Of a DNA stretch of 7,209 bases, positions 1 to 6,823 are shown piece by piece. A program made the translations under genes and the position numbers. Origin of the DNA: CAYTNY01 sp964439215 (lineage in GTDB: Bacteria; Oederibacteriota; PGYV01; CAYTNY01). Below the pieces are notes generated by a model. The model was not told the DNA's origin, did not search any database, and saw only the letters and a program-made list of their open reading frames with translations. The number at the start of each line of letters is the position of its first letter. The first letter of the stretch is position 1. The DNA lies in contig CAYTNY010000097.1 of NCBI GenBank assembly GCA_964439215.1, positions 1 through 7,209 of the forward strand, given 5' to 3'.

Positions 1-18
1 GCCCCTGAACCGCATAAA

Positions 19-46
19 ATTATACACCAAGACCATTTTTTTGCAA
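19..46 (-). promoter_or_regulatory. Leftward sigma70-type promoter at the window edge
   Basis: Read on the minus strand, TTGCAA (41-46) is followed after 16 bp by a perfect TATAAT (19-24). Transcription would start at about position 12 and run out of the window, so it should serve a gene beyond the left edge. A second TATAAT lies upstream on the same strand (72-77) but has no recognisable -35 box. The box matches are seen directly; use as a promoter is inferred. Confidence 0.5.
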
Positions 47-262
47 GAAATTTCAGCCTATAACAGACGTCATTATAGATTGCAAGTTTTATTGCAGAAC
101 TTGATAGAATCAAATTCCTTTTTTTGACCATTCCGGAACAACTTAATTCATACAGTTATTTATGTTTCCACAGGGCGCCACTATCTCCCGTCAAGCTGCC
201 CCTTACGCACAGCTCCTGTTTAATCTTCAACTTATATTATACAGTGTTCAGCCGCTGCTTAA

Positions 263-335
263 CCCTCTCCAAGAGTATGTAACAGGCAAAAAACCGCCTG
301 TAACATACTCTGTCCTCTCCCATAGAGGGAGAGGG
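263..335. repeat. Compound inverted repeat (long hairpin plus CCTCTCCC/GGGAGAGG)
   Basis: Two 16-bp arms (272-287 and 296-311) pair with a single mismatch around an 8-nt A-rich loop. Two nucleotides further on, CCTCTCCC (314-321) pairs with GGGAGAGG (327-334) around ATAGA. A second CCCTCTCC at 263-270 can instead pair with GGAGAGGG (328-335) and enclose the long hairpin, so two mutually exclusive folds are possible. Neither hairpin is followed by a T-run, which argues against a simple terminator. It resembles the small palindromic repeats that scatter through bacterial intergenic DNA; copies elsewhere in the genome would confirm this. Confidence 0.7.
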
Positions 336-368
336 CAAAACAACGAGGAAAAAGGTTTCACTCTTTTT

Positions 369-478
369 GAGGATGCATAAATCCTCTCCTGCTTTAAAAA
401 CACATCTTCGTGTATTTACACGGGCTGCCATAATAATGGCATAACAGGGGATGTGCCGCAAAAACAAGGCCATGCGGC
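369..478. repeat. Cluster of short inverted repeats with a three-way-junction layout
   Basis: GAGGAT/ATCCTC (369-374 and 381-386) forms a 6-bp hairpin. CACATC (401-406) pairs with GATGTG (450-455) and encloses two further perfect hairpins, CGTGTA/TACACG (409-422) and GCCAT/ATGGC (427-440). GCCGCA (455-460) pairs with TGCGGC (473-478). The stems are short, but five in about 110 bp, two nested inside a third, is more ordered than usual for a spacer. It is either a decayed palindromic element or a structured transcript. No promoter directing it could be seen. Confidence 0.45.
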
Positions 479-509
479 TGTTTAAAAGGTTTTCATTAAT
501 AATTCATAC

Positions 510-526
510 CCGCCTGCCGGCGGCGG
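510..526. repeat. GC-rich palindromic motif
   Basis: CCGCC (510-514) can pair with GGCGG at 519-523 or at 522-526 around a short loop. The block is strikingly GC-rich inside an A/T-rich spacer. It resembles the CCGCCTGCCGGCGG-type palindromes I recall from intergenic DNA of many uncultivated bacteria. That resemblance is from memory, and the motif is too short for a firm class assignment. Confidence 0.4.
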
Positions 527-573
527 CCTGACATTTTTCCATAAAATACAAAAACAAATGCCATAATAAAAAA

Positions 574-598
574 GGGCGGGAAAAACCCGCCCTTTTTT
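574..598 (-). terminator. Intrinsic terminator of the envelope gene unit
   Basis: A perfect 7-bp GC stem GGGCGGG/CCCGCCC (574-580 and 586-592) with a 5-nt loop is flanked by six A on the left and six T on the right, so it can act in both directions. On the minus strand it lies about 27 bp past the stop codon of the last gene (625) and closes the four-gene unit. Nothing clearly transcribed arrives from the left, so its main use should be leftward. Confidence 0.92.
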
Positions 599-624
599 AT
601 GTGAATCTTTATAAACCTATAACT

Positions 625-1230
625 TTAATCCTCATCCTCCTCGGGTTCCGGAAGAGGTTTCCCTTCAATTAAAAGTATTTCGCCTTTAAGCCTGTCTTTA
701 TACCTTTCAAAATTTTTATCCGCTTTTATCATTTTTCTTTTATATCTCAGCACGGAATCTCTGTTGTCTTCTTCGTATTTAAGTGCTTTTATGAGTTTTT
801 CCAGCGCTTCGCTTTTGTCATTTATATATTTCCTCATCCTCTTATATGCAACAACATCATCACCGTCGGTTGTTCTGTACATCGTCAGCCATATCAGAAT
901 CTTATCCATGACTTCTTCAGCTTCATAAATTTCTTCTCTTGGTTCATAATGAGTTATTTCTTTTGTCATAGCTTTTTCCGAACCTTCTTCTGTTTCCAGC
1001 AGCCCACCGCTGTGTGTTTTTTCAGTACTTCTTTTTCCGCTGTAATCAAGCTGCGCCACTTCCTGTGTTATGGCTTTAATTCCGGCTTCAGCAAGTTCAG
1101 TAACCTCTTCAAGAGGAATCAGTATTCTTTCTTCGAAATTGTTCTCTTCCGTGTTTTCGGGAATATACGCATAAACCCCCTGCAAAAAACCCGCAAAAAC
1201 CAAAATCATAAGCACTCTGAATTTTTTCAT
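625..1230 (-). CDS. Unrecognised acidic exported helical protein
   Basis: A 201-residue protein that I cannot place in a family. Residues 1-21 form a classical signal peptide: basic MKK, a hydrophobic stretch and a VYA cleavage site, with no lipobox cysteine. The mature part starts with an acidic, low-complexity stretch (about 22-105). A charged helical part follows (about 106-185) with alternating Lys/Arg and Glu/Asp, possibly coiled coil. It ends in a Pro-rich acidic tail (192-201). The chosen start has AGGAGG 7 nt upstream (1238-1243). An ATG 21 nt earlier, at 1251, would place that Shine-Dalgarno inside the gene and blunt the signal peptide. It is the last gene of the envelope unit, 67 bp after the COG3014-like gene and just before the terminator. 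Function is unknown; a periplasmic partner of the upstream lipoproteins is only a guess from position. Confidence 0.8.
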   Translation of the reverse strand: MKKFRVLMILVFAGFLQGVYAYIPENTEENNFEERILIPLEEVTELAEAGIKAITQEVAQLDYSGKRSTEKTHSGGLLETEEGSEKAMTKEITHYEPREEIYEAEEVMDKILIWLTMYRTTDGDDVVAYKRMRKYINDKSEALEKLIKALKYEEDNRDSVLRYKRKMIKADKNFERYKDRLKGEILLIEGKPLPEPEEDED

Positions 1231-1297
1231 ATTCACGCCTCCTTTTTTCATATATTATTTTGACGCTCTGTTTCTCTTTTTTGTTTACATTCCGCCT

Positions 1298-2605
1298 CTA
1301 ATTGAAAGCAAACACAGGAATAACTTTTTTTTCGCCCGGTTTTATGTCCACATTAATGTTTATCCGCCTTTGCCCCGCGGCAGTATCAAGATTTAAATCA
1401 ATACTGTGTTCGCCTTTTTTAAGCGGTACTCTCATTACATGAAATCTTGCCGGAAGCGTTCTCCAGCTGCGTGTGTCCGCCTGTTCTGACATTTCATTAT
1501 AAAAACCCGTTAATATGCTGAGCGTCTGATTTTTTCCGTTGTCGCTTATTGCTCTTGCCGCCAGATACTTGGCAGTGGCTCTTGCAACCGCTTTCACGGC
1601 AATCAGCGTATTTTTATGTTCAAGATTTTTCACTGCCATTTTTGCTATATCAGCCGCAATACTGCTTGTATATGCTTTTCCTCCGGCGGTAAGCGACGCT
1701 CCTCTTACAAAATACCCTCTGGTTATAAATTTCGGAAAAGCCACACTGACAAAGAATTTTTTCCCTTTTTTATCCTTTGTGGGCATTCTTTTCTTTACAC
1801 TTTTTTTATAGGGAGCAAAACCATCGTAAATTATCAATATTACCTCTCCTCTTTTTCTTGACATTGCATATGTTTCAAATCTTTCAATTCCAAATTCATC
1901 TTTATAGGCAGCCAGTTCCTGCCTGCGTCCAAGGGCATGAGCCGTCCTTAATATATCTGTTTTTATGGAATGAGGCACCTGGGTCCCGTAAATTTCCGCG
2001 TGTTTTTTGTATGTCCTGTAACAGCGCTTATAATCTATATACGCACCGTTAAGTTCCTGTCTTGTCCCGGCAGCTTCATAAGCTATGGCAGACAGATATC
2101 TGGCAAACGGATCCTCTCTGTAAATATGATCCTCTTCATACTTATCGGCAAGCAGGTTCAGCCGGTTGTTTACTTTTCTGGCTTCAACTCTGGCGCCCTC
2201 AAAATCCCCCATATACATAAAATTCAGGGCTTTCATTATATTCACCATGACCTGCTCAAAGTCTTCGCCTTCATAAGGCAGATTCATATCATTGGTCAGA
2301 AACGAACTTAAATGCTGTGTCGCGCTTTTGGTATATAATTCCTCTATCATAAGTTCTGCTTTTTCAAGATAATCAGTGCTTTCCCTGTACTCCTCAAGCA
2401 TCTGCAGGACCGCGCCTTTATCAAAATAATATAGAAGTTCGTGATGCCCTTTATACTGGCCTTTTTCTTCGGTTATCACTTCGTCAGCCGCCTTATATTC
2501 CCCGGCCGCCACAAAAGAATCCAACTTTTTATAGAAATTCAAAACGGCACAACCGCCCAGAAACAGGGCGGTTAATGCCGTTATAAGAAAAAACTTTTTT
2601 TTCAT
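1298..2605 (-). CDS. COG3014-like TPR-containing lipoprotein
   Basis: A 435-residue putative lipoprotein. Residues 1-18 are a type II signal peptide with lipobox LGGC, so Cys19 would be acylated. Residues about 30-235 are helical and TPR-like, with repeated Tyr/Ala/Gly positions. The segment GEVILIIYDGFAPYKK (253-268) and the motif WRTLPARF (381-388) near the end are features I associate with COG3014, an uncharacterised family often encoded beside LpoB-type proteins. The C-terminus (about 386-435) looks like a beta-rich domain. The start is the ATG at 2605. A longer reading from a TTG at 2638 would add 11 charged residues before the signal peptide and overlap the lpoB-like gene. There is no good Shine-Dalgarno, and only 7 bp separate this ATG from the preceding stop, so translational coupling is likely. 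Biochemical role unknown; it probably works with the LpoB-like protein at the envelope. Confidence 0.85.
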   Translation of the reverse strand: MKKKFFLITALTALFLGGCAVLNFYKKLDSFVAAGEYKAADEVITEEKGQYKGHHELLYYFDKGAVLQMLEEYRESTDYLEKAELMIEELYTKSATQHLSSFLTNDMNLPYEGEDFEQVMVNIMKALNFMYMGDFEGARVEARKVNNRLNLLADKYEEDHIYREDPFARYLSAIAYEAAGTRQELNGAYIDYKRCYRTYKKHAEIYGTQVPHSIKTDILRTAHALGRRQELAAYKDEFGIERFETYAMSRKRGEVILIIYDGFAPYKKSVKKRMPTKDKKGKKFFVSVAFPKFITRGYFVRGASLTAGGKAYTSSIAADIAKMAVKNLEHKNTLIAVKAVARATAKYLAARAISDNGKNQTLSILTGFYNEMSEQADTRSWRTLPARFHVMRVPLKKGEHSIDLNLDTAAGQRRININVDIKPGEKKVIPVFAFN

Positions 2606-2612
2606 GATTAAA

Positions 2613-3215
2613 TTAAAATCCCATTCCCGGTCTTTCAATTACTTTCATTATCTTTTTCTGTCCCACCCAGCTCTTGATATTTGTTTCCGTATCAAAAAGC
2701 TCCAGGTCTATCTGATAATAAACCGCTTTTTTTCCTTTTACCTGATCTGTTATTGATGTTATTTCGCCTTTCAGCATAAAATCCGCGGCAATTTCCTGTT
2801 TGAATCTTTTTCTTGTCGCGTCAGAAGAGTATTCCTGCATATCGGTCCTCTCATCCCTGATCTCCCGGCGTTCACCGCTGTCCGCAACAAAACGCACATC
2901 ACCGGAATTTGTCAGCTCTCTTTCAATATCTTTTCTGAACGTGGATACCGATATATGCTCATCTGTTTTGTTTTGAATTGTGCCTACAATAATATTCGGT
3001 TCTCTTCCCTGTCTCTTTAAAAATTTTCTGAGCCAGGGCCTTTCAAGCATTTCTTTGATCATCTGTTCCGCGACAAGCTGTGAATCTGTAGCGTTCCACC
3101 TTCCGGAAAGATCAACTACCGTGGAAGAATCAACCCGCTTGATTGACGTTGTACTGCATGATACCGCCGAAAAGGCGATGATCAGAACAACCATTAAAAC
3201 CACTGCTTTTTTCAT
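2613..3215 (-). CDS. LpoB-like penicillin-binding protein activator lipoprotein
   Basis: A 200-residue lipoprotein with a type II signal peptide ending AVSC, so Cys20 is the lipidation site. DLSGRWN (35-41), a following helix, IVGTIQNKTDEHI (76-88), the DFMLKGEI strand (145-152) and YYQIDLELFD (166-175) match the pattern of the LpoB/YcfM family (COG3417). In E. coli LpoB reaches from the outer membrane through the peptidoglycan to stimulate PBP1b. Here the family match comes from recognised motifs and overall length. No PBP gene lies in the window, so the target is unknown, and in distant phyla the family may have another role. AGGAGG (3221-3226) sits 5 nt before the ATG. It follows the beta-barrel gene after 41 bp and precedes the COG3014-like gene, a pairing I regard as recurrent. 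I leave the symbol empty because orthology to E. coli lpoB is not shown. Confidence 0.82.
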   Translation of the reverse strand: MKKAVVLMVVLIIAFSAVSCSTTSIKRVDSSTVVDLSGRWNATDSQLVAEQMIKEMLERPWLRKFLKRQGREPNIIVGTIQNKTDEHISVSTFRKDIERELTNSGDVRFVADSGERREIRDERTDMQEYSSDATRKRFKQEIAADFMLKGEITSITDQVKGKKAVYYQIDLELFDTETNIKSWVGQKKIMKVIERPGMGF

Positions 3216-3256
3216 TTTCTCCTCCTTTTCCTTATTCTTTTATTGATTTTTAAAAA

Positions 3257-3829
3257 TTAAAATCTGAAATTCAGGCCGCCCTGAAGATTAAGTGCGTTTA
3301 TTTCATCCGTAAAGACCGCGGTTTCAAACGGCGTCGGAGAAGTTGTCAGTGATTTCACCCAGCATAATCCAAGATTCAGGCCTATGCCGTTTTCAAATAT
3401 GTAATCAACTCCGCCCGCGGCTTCCAGCGCTATAAGATTCATGTCCCGGCCCCCGTAATACACAACACCGCCGGTTATATACGGCGTGAAATTATAAGGA
3501 AGGATATACCATGTAACATTCATATCAGCCGCAAGCCACGGAAAAGTGGTTCCAACACCGACACCGATAGCAACATTTGGATTTATATTTTTGGAATAAC
3601 CAACGCCCGCAACAAGCGGCAGCCCCAGTCTTACAGAAAACTGATTGTCCCTCATGTCCCGTGGATAATATGTTTTTTCCCTGTCAGTATTTGTAGCCTT
3701 GAGTTTTTCAACCTTTGAGGTTACTTTTCCGGTATACTCATAACTTCCATCTTCCCTTTTTACCACTTCCGCACTCAGCATTGATACAGATAACACGAAA
3801 AACAGCATTAAAACAACAGTCCTTTTCAT
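3257..3829 (-). CDS. Small outer-membrane beta-barrel protein
   Basis: A 190-residue protein with a signal peptide (1-20, cleavage after MLSA). A polar linker (about 21-62) precedes amphipathic alternating strands at roughly 63-70, 72-79, 86-95, 100-110, 114-125, 131-143, 149-158 and 178-190, enough for a small eight-stranded barrel. The last residues, LQGGLNFRF, end in aromatic Phe190 with alternating hydrophobics, the usual C-terminal signal for outer-membrane insertion. No specific family was recognised; OmpX/OmpA-type barrels have this size. AGGAGGG (3837-3843) lies 7 nt before the ATG. It is the first gene of the envelope unit, behind a promoter-like TATAAT. Whether it binds a ligand or simply anchors the neighbours in the outer membrane cannot be told. 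Confidence 0.78.
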   Translation of the reverse strand: MKRTVVLMLFFVLSVSMLSAEVVKREDGSYEYTGKVTSKVEKLKATNTDREKTYYPRDMRDNQFSVRLGLPLVAGVGYSKNINPNVAIGVGVGTTFPWLAADMNVTWYILPYNFTPYITGGVVYYGGRDMNLIALEAAGGVDYIFENGIGLNLGLCWVKSLTTSPTPFETAVFTDEINALNLQGGLNFRF

Positions 3830-3861
3830 TCTACAACCCTCCTATCGATAAGATTTTGAAT

Positions 3862-3890
3862 ATTATACTGTATTTTCAGAAAAAATAAAG
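3862..3890 (-). promoter_or_regulatory. Probable promoter of the envelope gene unit
   Basis: A perfect TATAAT (+ strand ATTATA, 3862-3867) stands 32 bp before the start codon of the beta-barrel gene and downstream of the serA terminator, so a new start is needed here. The -35 region at 17-bp spacing reads CTTTAT (3885-3890), a poor match. The promoter may therefore be weak or need an activator. Confidence 0.5.
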
Positions 3891-3913
3891 CATAATATTT
3901 TTATTTGATATTC

Positions 3914-3929
3914 TGACGCCCGGCCGTCA
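3914..3929. promoter_or_regulatory. Inverted repeat TGACG-N6-CGTCA, possible operator
   Basis: Two perfect 5-bp half-sites (3914-3918 and 3925-3929) with a GC-rich centre lie in A/T-rich DNA between the serA terminator and the envelope promoter. They sit about 55 bp upstream of the TATAAT box (centre to centre), where an activator could bind. On the minus strand it is not followed by a T-run. No regulator can be named from it. Confidence 0.35.
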
Positions 3930-3959
3930 AAAAAGGTTTACCTGAAAATAAAAAAAAAA

Positions 3960-3987
3960 GGGCGCTTTGAATAAAGCGCCCTTTTTT
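3960..3987 (-). terminator. Intrinsic terminator after serA
   Basis: A perfect 9-bp stem GGGCGCTTT/AAAGCGCCC (3960-3968 and 3973-3981) with a 4-nt loop is followed on both strands by a long A/T tract. The minus-strand T-run comes from the A-run ending at 3959. It begins 20 bp past the serA stop codon and separates the amino-acid genes from the envelope genes. Confidence 0.93.
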
Positions 3988-4000
3988 ATTGCATATTTCC

Positions 4001-5584
4001 TTAGATCGTAATACTTTTTATCTCAATAACATCAGCAACATTTTTAATGCTTTCAATAACATCTTCCGGAATATCGCTGTCAACGGAAAGCACTCCCATT
4101 GCCACTTTTTCCTCTTTGCTCCGCCCGACGTCAAAAGAAGCAATATTAACATTTTTTTCTCCGAGTATGGTTCCTACTCTTCCCACTATTCCCGGTTTGT
4201 CCACATTCTTATAAACGATCATGTGCTTTTCAGGCTTTATTTCCATTTCAAAATTGTCAATCTTTACTATCCTAACCTCTTTATTAACGGATAAGATCCC
4301 GAAAACTTTTCTTTTTTCCTTATCCGTTTCAATGGTAACGCTTATCAGATTCGGAAAATCACTTTTCACATCAGTTGTTTTCTGCACAATCTCTATACCG
4401 CGTTCTTTTGCAAGGAGTTCGGCATTTACATAATTTACGCCGTCGCCTACGGCAGGAGCCAGTATTCCTTTTAACGCCGCTATCGTAAGTATCTTAAGAT
4501 CAAAGTTTGTGACTTCTCCGCTGTATTCCACATAGGTTTTTTTAATATTGCCGCCGGCAAGCTGTGCGGCAAAACTCCCCAGTTTTTCATTAAGGGCCAG
4601 AAAAGGCTGCATTTCCTTGAGCATTTCAGGATCAATCGCCGGTATATTCACCGCATTTTTGACCATCCCGCCTTTCAATGCCTCAACAACCTGTTCAACA
4701 ATGCCTTTGCCCACTTTTCCCTGGGCTTCCACCGTAGACGCTCCAAGATGCGGTGTAAGCACAACATTATCCAGTTCCAGAAGCGGACTGTCAAACGGAG
4801 GTTCTTTTTCAAAAACATCAAGCGCCGCCTTGGCTACTTTTCCGGATTTACAGGCGTCATACAGGTCTTTTTCATTTACAACCCCGCCTCTGGCGCAGTT
4901 GATCAGAATAACACCTTCTTTCATCTTTCCCATTTTGTCCTTGTTGATCAGATCTTTTGTTTCTTTGTTTTTCGGAATATGAAGAGTAATAACATCAGCC
5001 TTTGATATCACGTCATCAAGCTCCATCACTTCTATTCCCAGCGCGTCCCCTCTGTCTTTTGTGACAAAAGGGTCATAGCCGATTATTTTCATTCCGAATG
5101 ACGCCATTCTTTTCGCAACTTCTGTTCCTATTCTGCCGAGTCCTATTACACCCAGTGTTTTTCCGTAAAGCTCGCTTCCGGTGAATTTGCTTCTCTCCCA
5201 CTTTTTTTCTTTCAGCGAAGCGTAAGCCTGTGCGGTGTTTCTTGCAGACGCCAGTATCAGGGCTATCGTCTGCTCGCAGGTTGAAAGAGTATTTGCATCA
5301 GGTGTATTCATTACAATCACGCCTTTTGCGCTTGCCGCGGGAATATCCACATTATCCACACCAACTCCTGCTCTTCCTATTATCTTCAGTGTTTTTGTCT
5401 TTTCAAGGACCTTTGCGGTTACGGTAGTGCCGCTTCTTATGATAAGTCCGTCATAACCGTCAAGTTTTTCCGCAAGAGTATCCTCGCTCAGCCCGGTCTC
5501 CATTACAAACTCAATATCCTTGTCCGCTTCAAGAAGTTTCAGAGCGTCATCCGCAAGTTTATCGCTTATAAAAATTTTATGCAT
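4001..5584 (-). CDS. serA: D-3-phosphoglycerate dehydrogenase, full-length type with ACT domain
   Basis: Oxidises 3-phosphoglycerate to 3-phosphohydroxypyruvate with NAD+, the first step of the phosphorylated serine pathway, in the cytoplasm. The 527-residue length fits the long form of SerA. Residues 1-95 plus 285-315 form the substrate domain, with GRAGVGVDNVD at 70-80. Residues 96-284 hold the Rossmann fold with GLGRIG (148-153) and Asp171 as likely NAD ribose ligand. Catalytic residues are all present: Arg232 in CARGG, Glu261 in EKEPP, His279 in PHLGAST. Residues about 320-450 are the intervening ASB-type domain and about 454-527 the ACT domain, which commonly mediates serine feedback. 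GGAGGA (5591-5596) is 6 nt before the ATG. Only 18 bp separate it from the aminotransferase gene, so both share a transcript from the promoter at 6824-6852 and end at the terminator at 3960-3987. Confidence 0.96.
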   Translation of the reverse strand: MHKIFISDKLADDALKLLEADKDIEFVMETGLSEDTLAEKLDGYDGLIIRSGTTVTAKVLEKTKTLKIIGRAGVGVDNVDIPAASAKGVIVMNTPDANTLSTCEQTIALILASARNTAQAYASLKEKKWERSKFTGSELYGKTLGVIGLGRIGTEVAKRMASFGMKIIGYDPFVTKDRGDALGIEVMELDDVISKADVITLHIPKNKETKDLINKDKMGKMKEGVILINCARGGVVNEKDLYDACKSGKVAKAALDVFEKEPPFDSPLLELDNVVLTPHLGASTVEAQGKVGKGIVEQVVEALKGGMVKNAVNIPAIDPEMLKEMQPFLALNEKLGSFAAQLAGGNIKKTYVEYSGEVTNFDLKILTIAALKGILAPAVGDGVNYVNAELLAKERGIEIVQKTTDVKSDFPNLISVTIETDKEKRKVFGILSVNKEVRIVKIDNFEMEIKPEKHMIVYKNVDKPGIVGRVGTILGEKNVNIASFDVGRSKEEKVAMGVLSVDSDIPEDVIESIKNVADVIEIKSITI

Positions 5585-5602
5585 TTTACATCCTCCGTTT
5601 TT

Positions 5603-6757
5603 TTAATATTTAAGCTCCATGAGCTTTTCCATTACAGCTTTTACGCCTTTTCCTATTTCAATATCCGCTCCAAGTTCTTTAAGCGCCATTTCCGACGCGG
5701 CAACTCCCATAATAGGATCAAACCTGTCCGTATAGCCCAGGTGTCCTATTCTGAATATTTTACCCTTGAATGAACCCTGTCCGCCGGCCATGGAGATTCC
5801 GTAATCATCCCTTATTTTTTTCATAAGCGCGCCGCCGTCAACACCTTCAGGAACATAGACGGATGTCAGAACATTTGAGGCGTTCTTTTTCGCAAAAAGC
5901 GTCAGTCCCAGGGCTTTTACCCCCGCCCTTGTTGCTTCCGCAAGTTTTTCGTGCCGTTCCCATACTTTCTCAAGTGTTTCTTCCTTTATAATATTCAGCG
6001 ATGCCCCCAGCTGCATGATCAGTGATGCTCCGGGTGTATATGGAGTATTGCCCAGTTTTTCTTCGGTCATTGATTTTTCGTATTTCTTCAGGTCAAAATA
6101 AAACTTAGGCTGTTTGTTTTGTTTTACAAGCTCCCATGCTTTGGGGCTGACCGTAATGGTCGCTATGCCCGGGGGTATCATCATGCCTTTCTGCGAACCT
6201 GCTACCGCCATATCCACGTTCCATTTATCCGTATAAAAAGGAAGCGCGCCTATTCCGCTTATGCCGTCCACAATCAGAACAGCGTCATAATCTTTTACAA
6301 CATTTCCGATTGCTTCTATATCATTGTAAACACCCGTTGACGTTTCATTATGCGTGGTAAAAACAGCTTTTGCGTCCTTGTTCTCTTCAAGAGCTTTTTT
6401 TACATCCTGCGGGTCCAGAGCTTCGCCCCATTCTTTTTCCACTTTTATAACTTCTGCGCCGTAGATTTCGGCAATAGAGGCCCATCTTTTTCCAAAATGC
6501 CCTATACTCGCGACAATAACCTTATCTTTTGGATTTATTGTATTTGCCGCGGCTGCTTCCATCGCTCCTGTTCCGGAAGATGTAATCACCTGCACTGTTT
6601 CCTTGGTCTGCATCAGATATTTCAGATCTTCTTCCACCTGCGTTAAAATTTTCCTGAACTGCGGGGTCCGATGATGCATTATTGGTTTTCCGGCCTCAGC
6701 AAGTACTTCCGCGGGTATTTCTGTAGGCCCCGGCGCCATAATGTAACGTTTTTTCAT
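5603..6757 (-). CDS. Class V PLP-dependent aminotransferase (alanine/serine-glyoxylate or phosphoserine type)
   Basis: A 384-residue fold-type I aminotransferase of the class V group that includes alanine-glyoxylate, serine-glyoxylate and serine-pyruvate aminotransferases and archaeal-type phosphoserine aminotransferases. The start APGPTEIP (8-15), SGTGAMEAA at 61-69 for the PLP phosphate, HNETSTG (136-142), Asp164 in VDGISG for the pyridine nitrogen, Lys190 in GSQKG as the Schiff-base lysine, and FRIGH (335-339) with Arg336 for the substrate carboxylate are all in place. AAGGAGG (6764-6770) stands 6 nt before the ATG. It is first in a transcript with serA. That pairing suggests it transaminates phosphohydroxypyruvate with glutamate in place of SerC, or links serine with glyoxylate/pyruvate. 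Sequence alone does not fix the substrate, so no symbol is given. Confidence 0.92.
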   Translation of the reverse strand: MKKRYIMAPGPTEIPAEVLAEAGKPIMHHRTPQFRKILTQVEEDLKYLMQTKETVQVITSSGTGAMEAAAANTINPKDKVIVASIGHFGKRWASIAEIYGAEVIKVEKEWGEALDPQDVKKALEENKDAKAVFTTHNETSTGVYNDIEAIGNVVKDYDAVLIVDGISGIGALPFYTDKWNVDMAVAGSQKGMMIPPGIATITVSPKAWELVKQNKQPKFYFDLKKYEKSMTEEKLGNTPYTPGASLIMQLGASLNIIKEETLEKVWERHEKLAEATRAGVKALGLTLFAKKNASNVLTSVYVPEGVDGGALMKKIRDDYGISMAGGQGSFKGKIFRIGHLGYTDRFDPIMGVAASEMALKELGADIEIGKGVKAVMEKLMELKY

Positions 6758-6795
6758 TTTCTGCCTCCTTAAATAATTTATATTTTTAAAATTAC

Positions 6796-6809
6796 GTGAA
6801 CTTTTTCAC
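6796..6809. promoter_or_regulatory. Operator-like inverted repeat GTGAA-N4-TTCAC, promoter-proximal
   Basis: A perfect 5-bp inverted repeat just downstream of the predicted transcription start (about +8 to +21). It shares 14 of 16 aligned bases (AAGTGAA...TTCAC on the minus strand) with the second site at 6884-6897. Its position would suit a repressor. In the mRNA leader the same bases could form a 5-bp hairpin with a 4-nt loop. Confidence 0.5.
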
Positions 6810-6823
6810 TTAATGTTAGTTAA

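Larger units (their letters stand above)
47..567. other. Gene-free, hairpin-rich intergenic region
   Basis: About 520 bp with no convincing coding sequence on either strand. The short open frames here (for example 162-380 plus and 237-473 minus) lack a Shine-Dalgarno sequence and run through inverted repeats. The content is an 8-bp palindrome TTCCGGAA (131-138), a series of inverted repeats between 263 and 478, and a GC-rich hairpin at 510-523. No tRNA or rRNA was recognised. The stretch could be eroded mobile-repeat DNA or contain a structured RNA. The sequence alone does not decide between these. Confidence 0.6.

Noticed and set aside
162..380. 72-codon plus-strand open frame in the left spacer
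   Set aside because: No ribosome binding site, and it runs through the long inverted repeat and the CCTCTCCC/GGGAGAGG hairpin. The composition looks like translated repeat rather than protein.
237..473. 78-codon minus-strand open frame in the left spacer
   Set aside because: It overlaps the same inverted repeats, has no Shine-Dalgarno, and lies past the terminator of the upstream unit.
369..478. Nested stems as a tRNA
   Set aside because: The layout suggests a cloverleaf, but there is no 7-bp acceptor stem, T-loop GTTCRA motif or plausible anticodon arm.
1231..1251. Seven-residue N-terminal extension of the last envelope gene
   Set aside because: The upstream ATG would put the AGGAGG inside the coding sequence. 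The ATG at 1230 gives correct spacing and a standard signal peptide.
2606..2638. Eleven-residue extension of the COG3014-like gene from a TTG
   Set aside because: It adds acidic and aromatic residues ahead of a clean lipoprotein signal peptide and overlaps the upstream gene.
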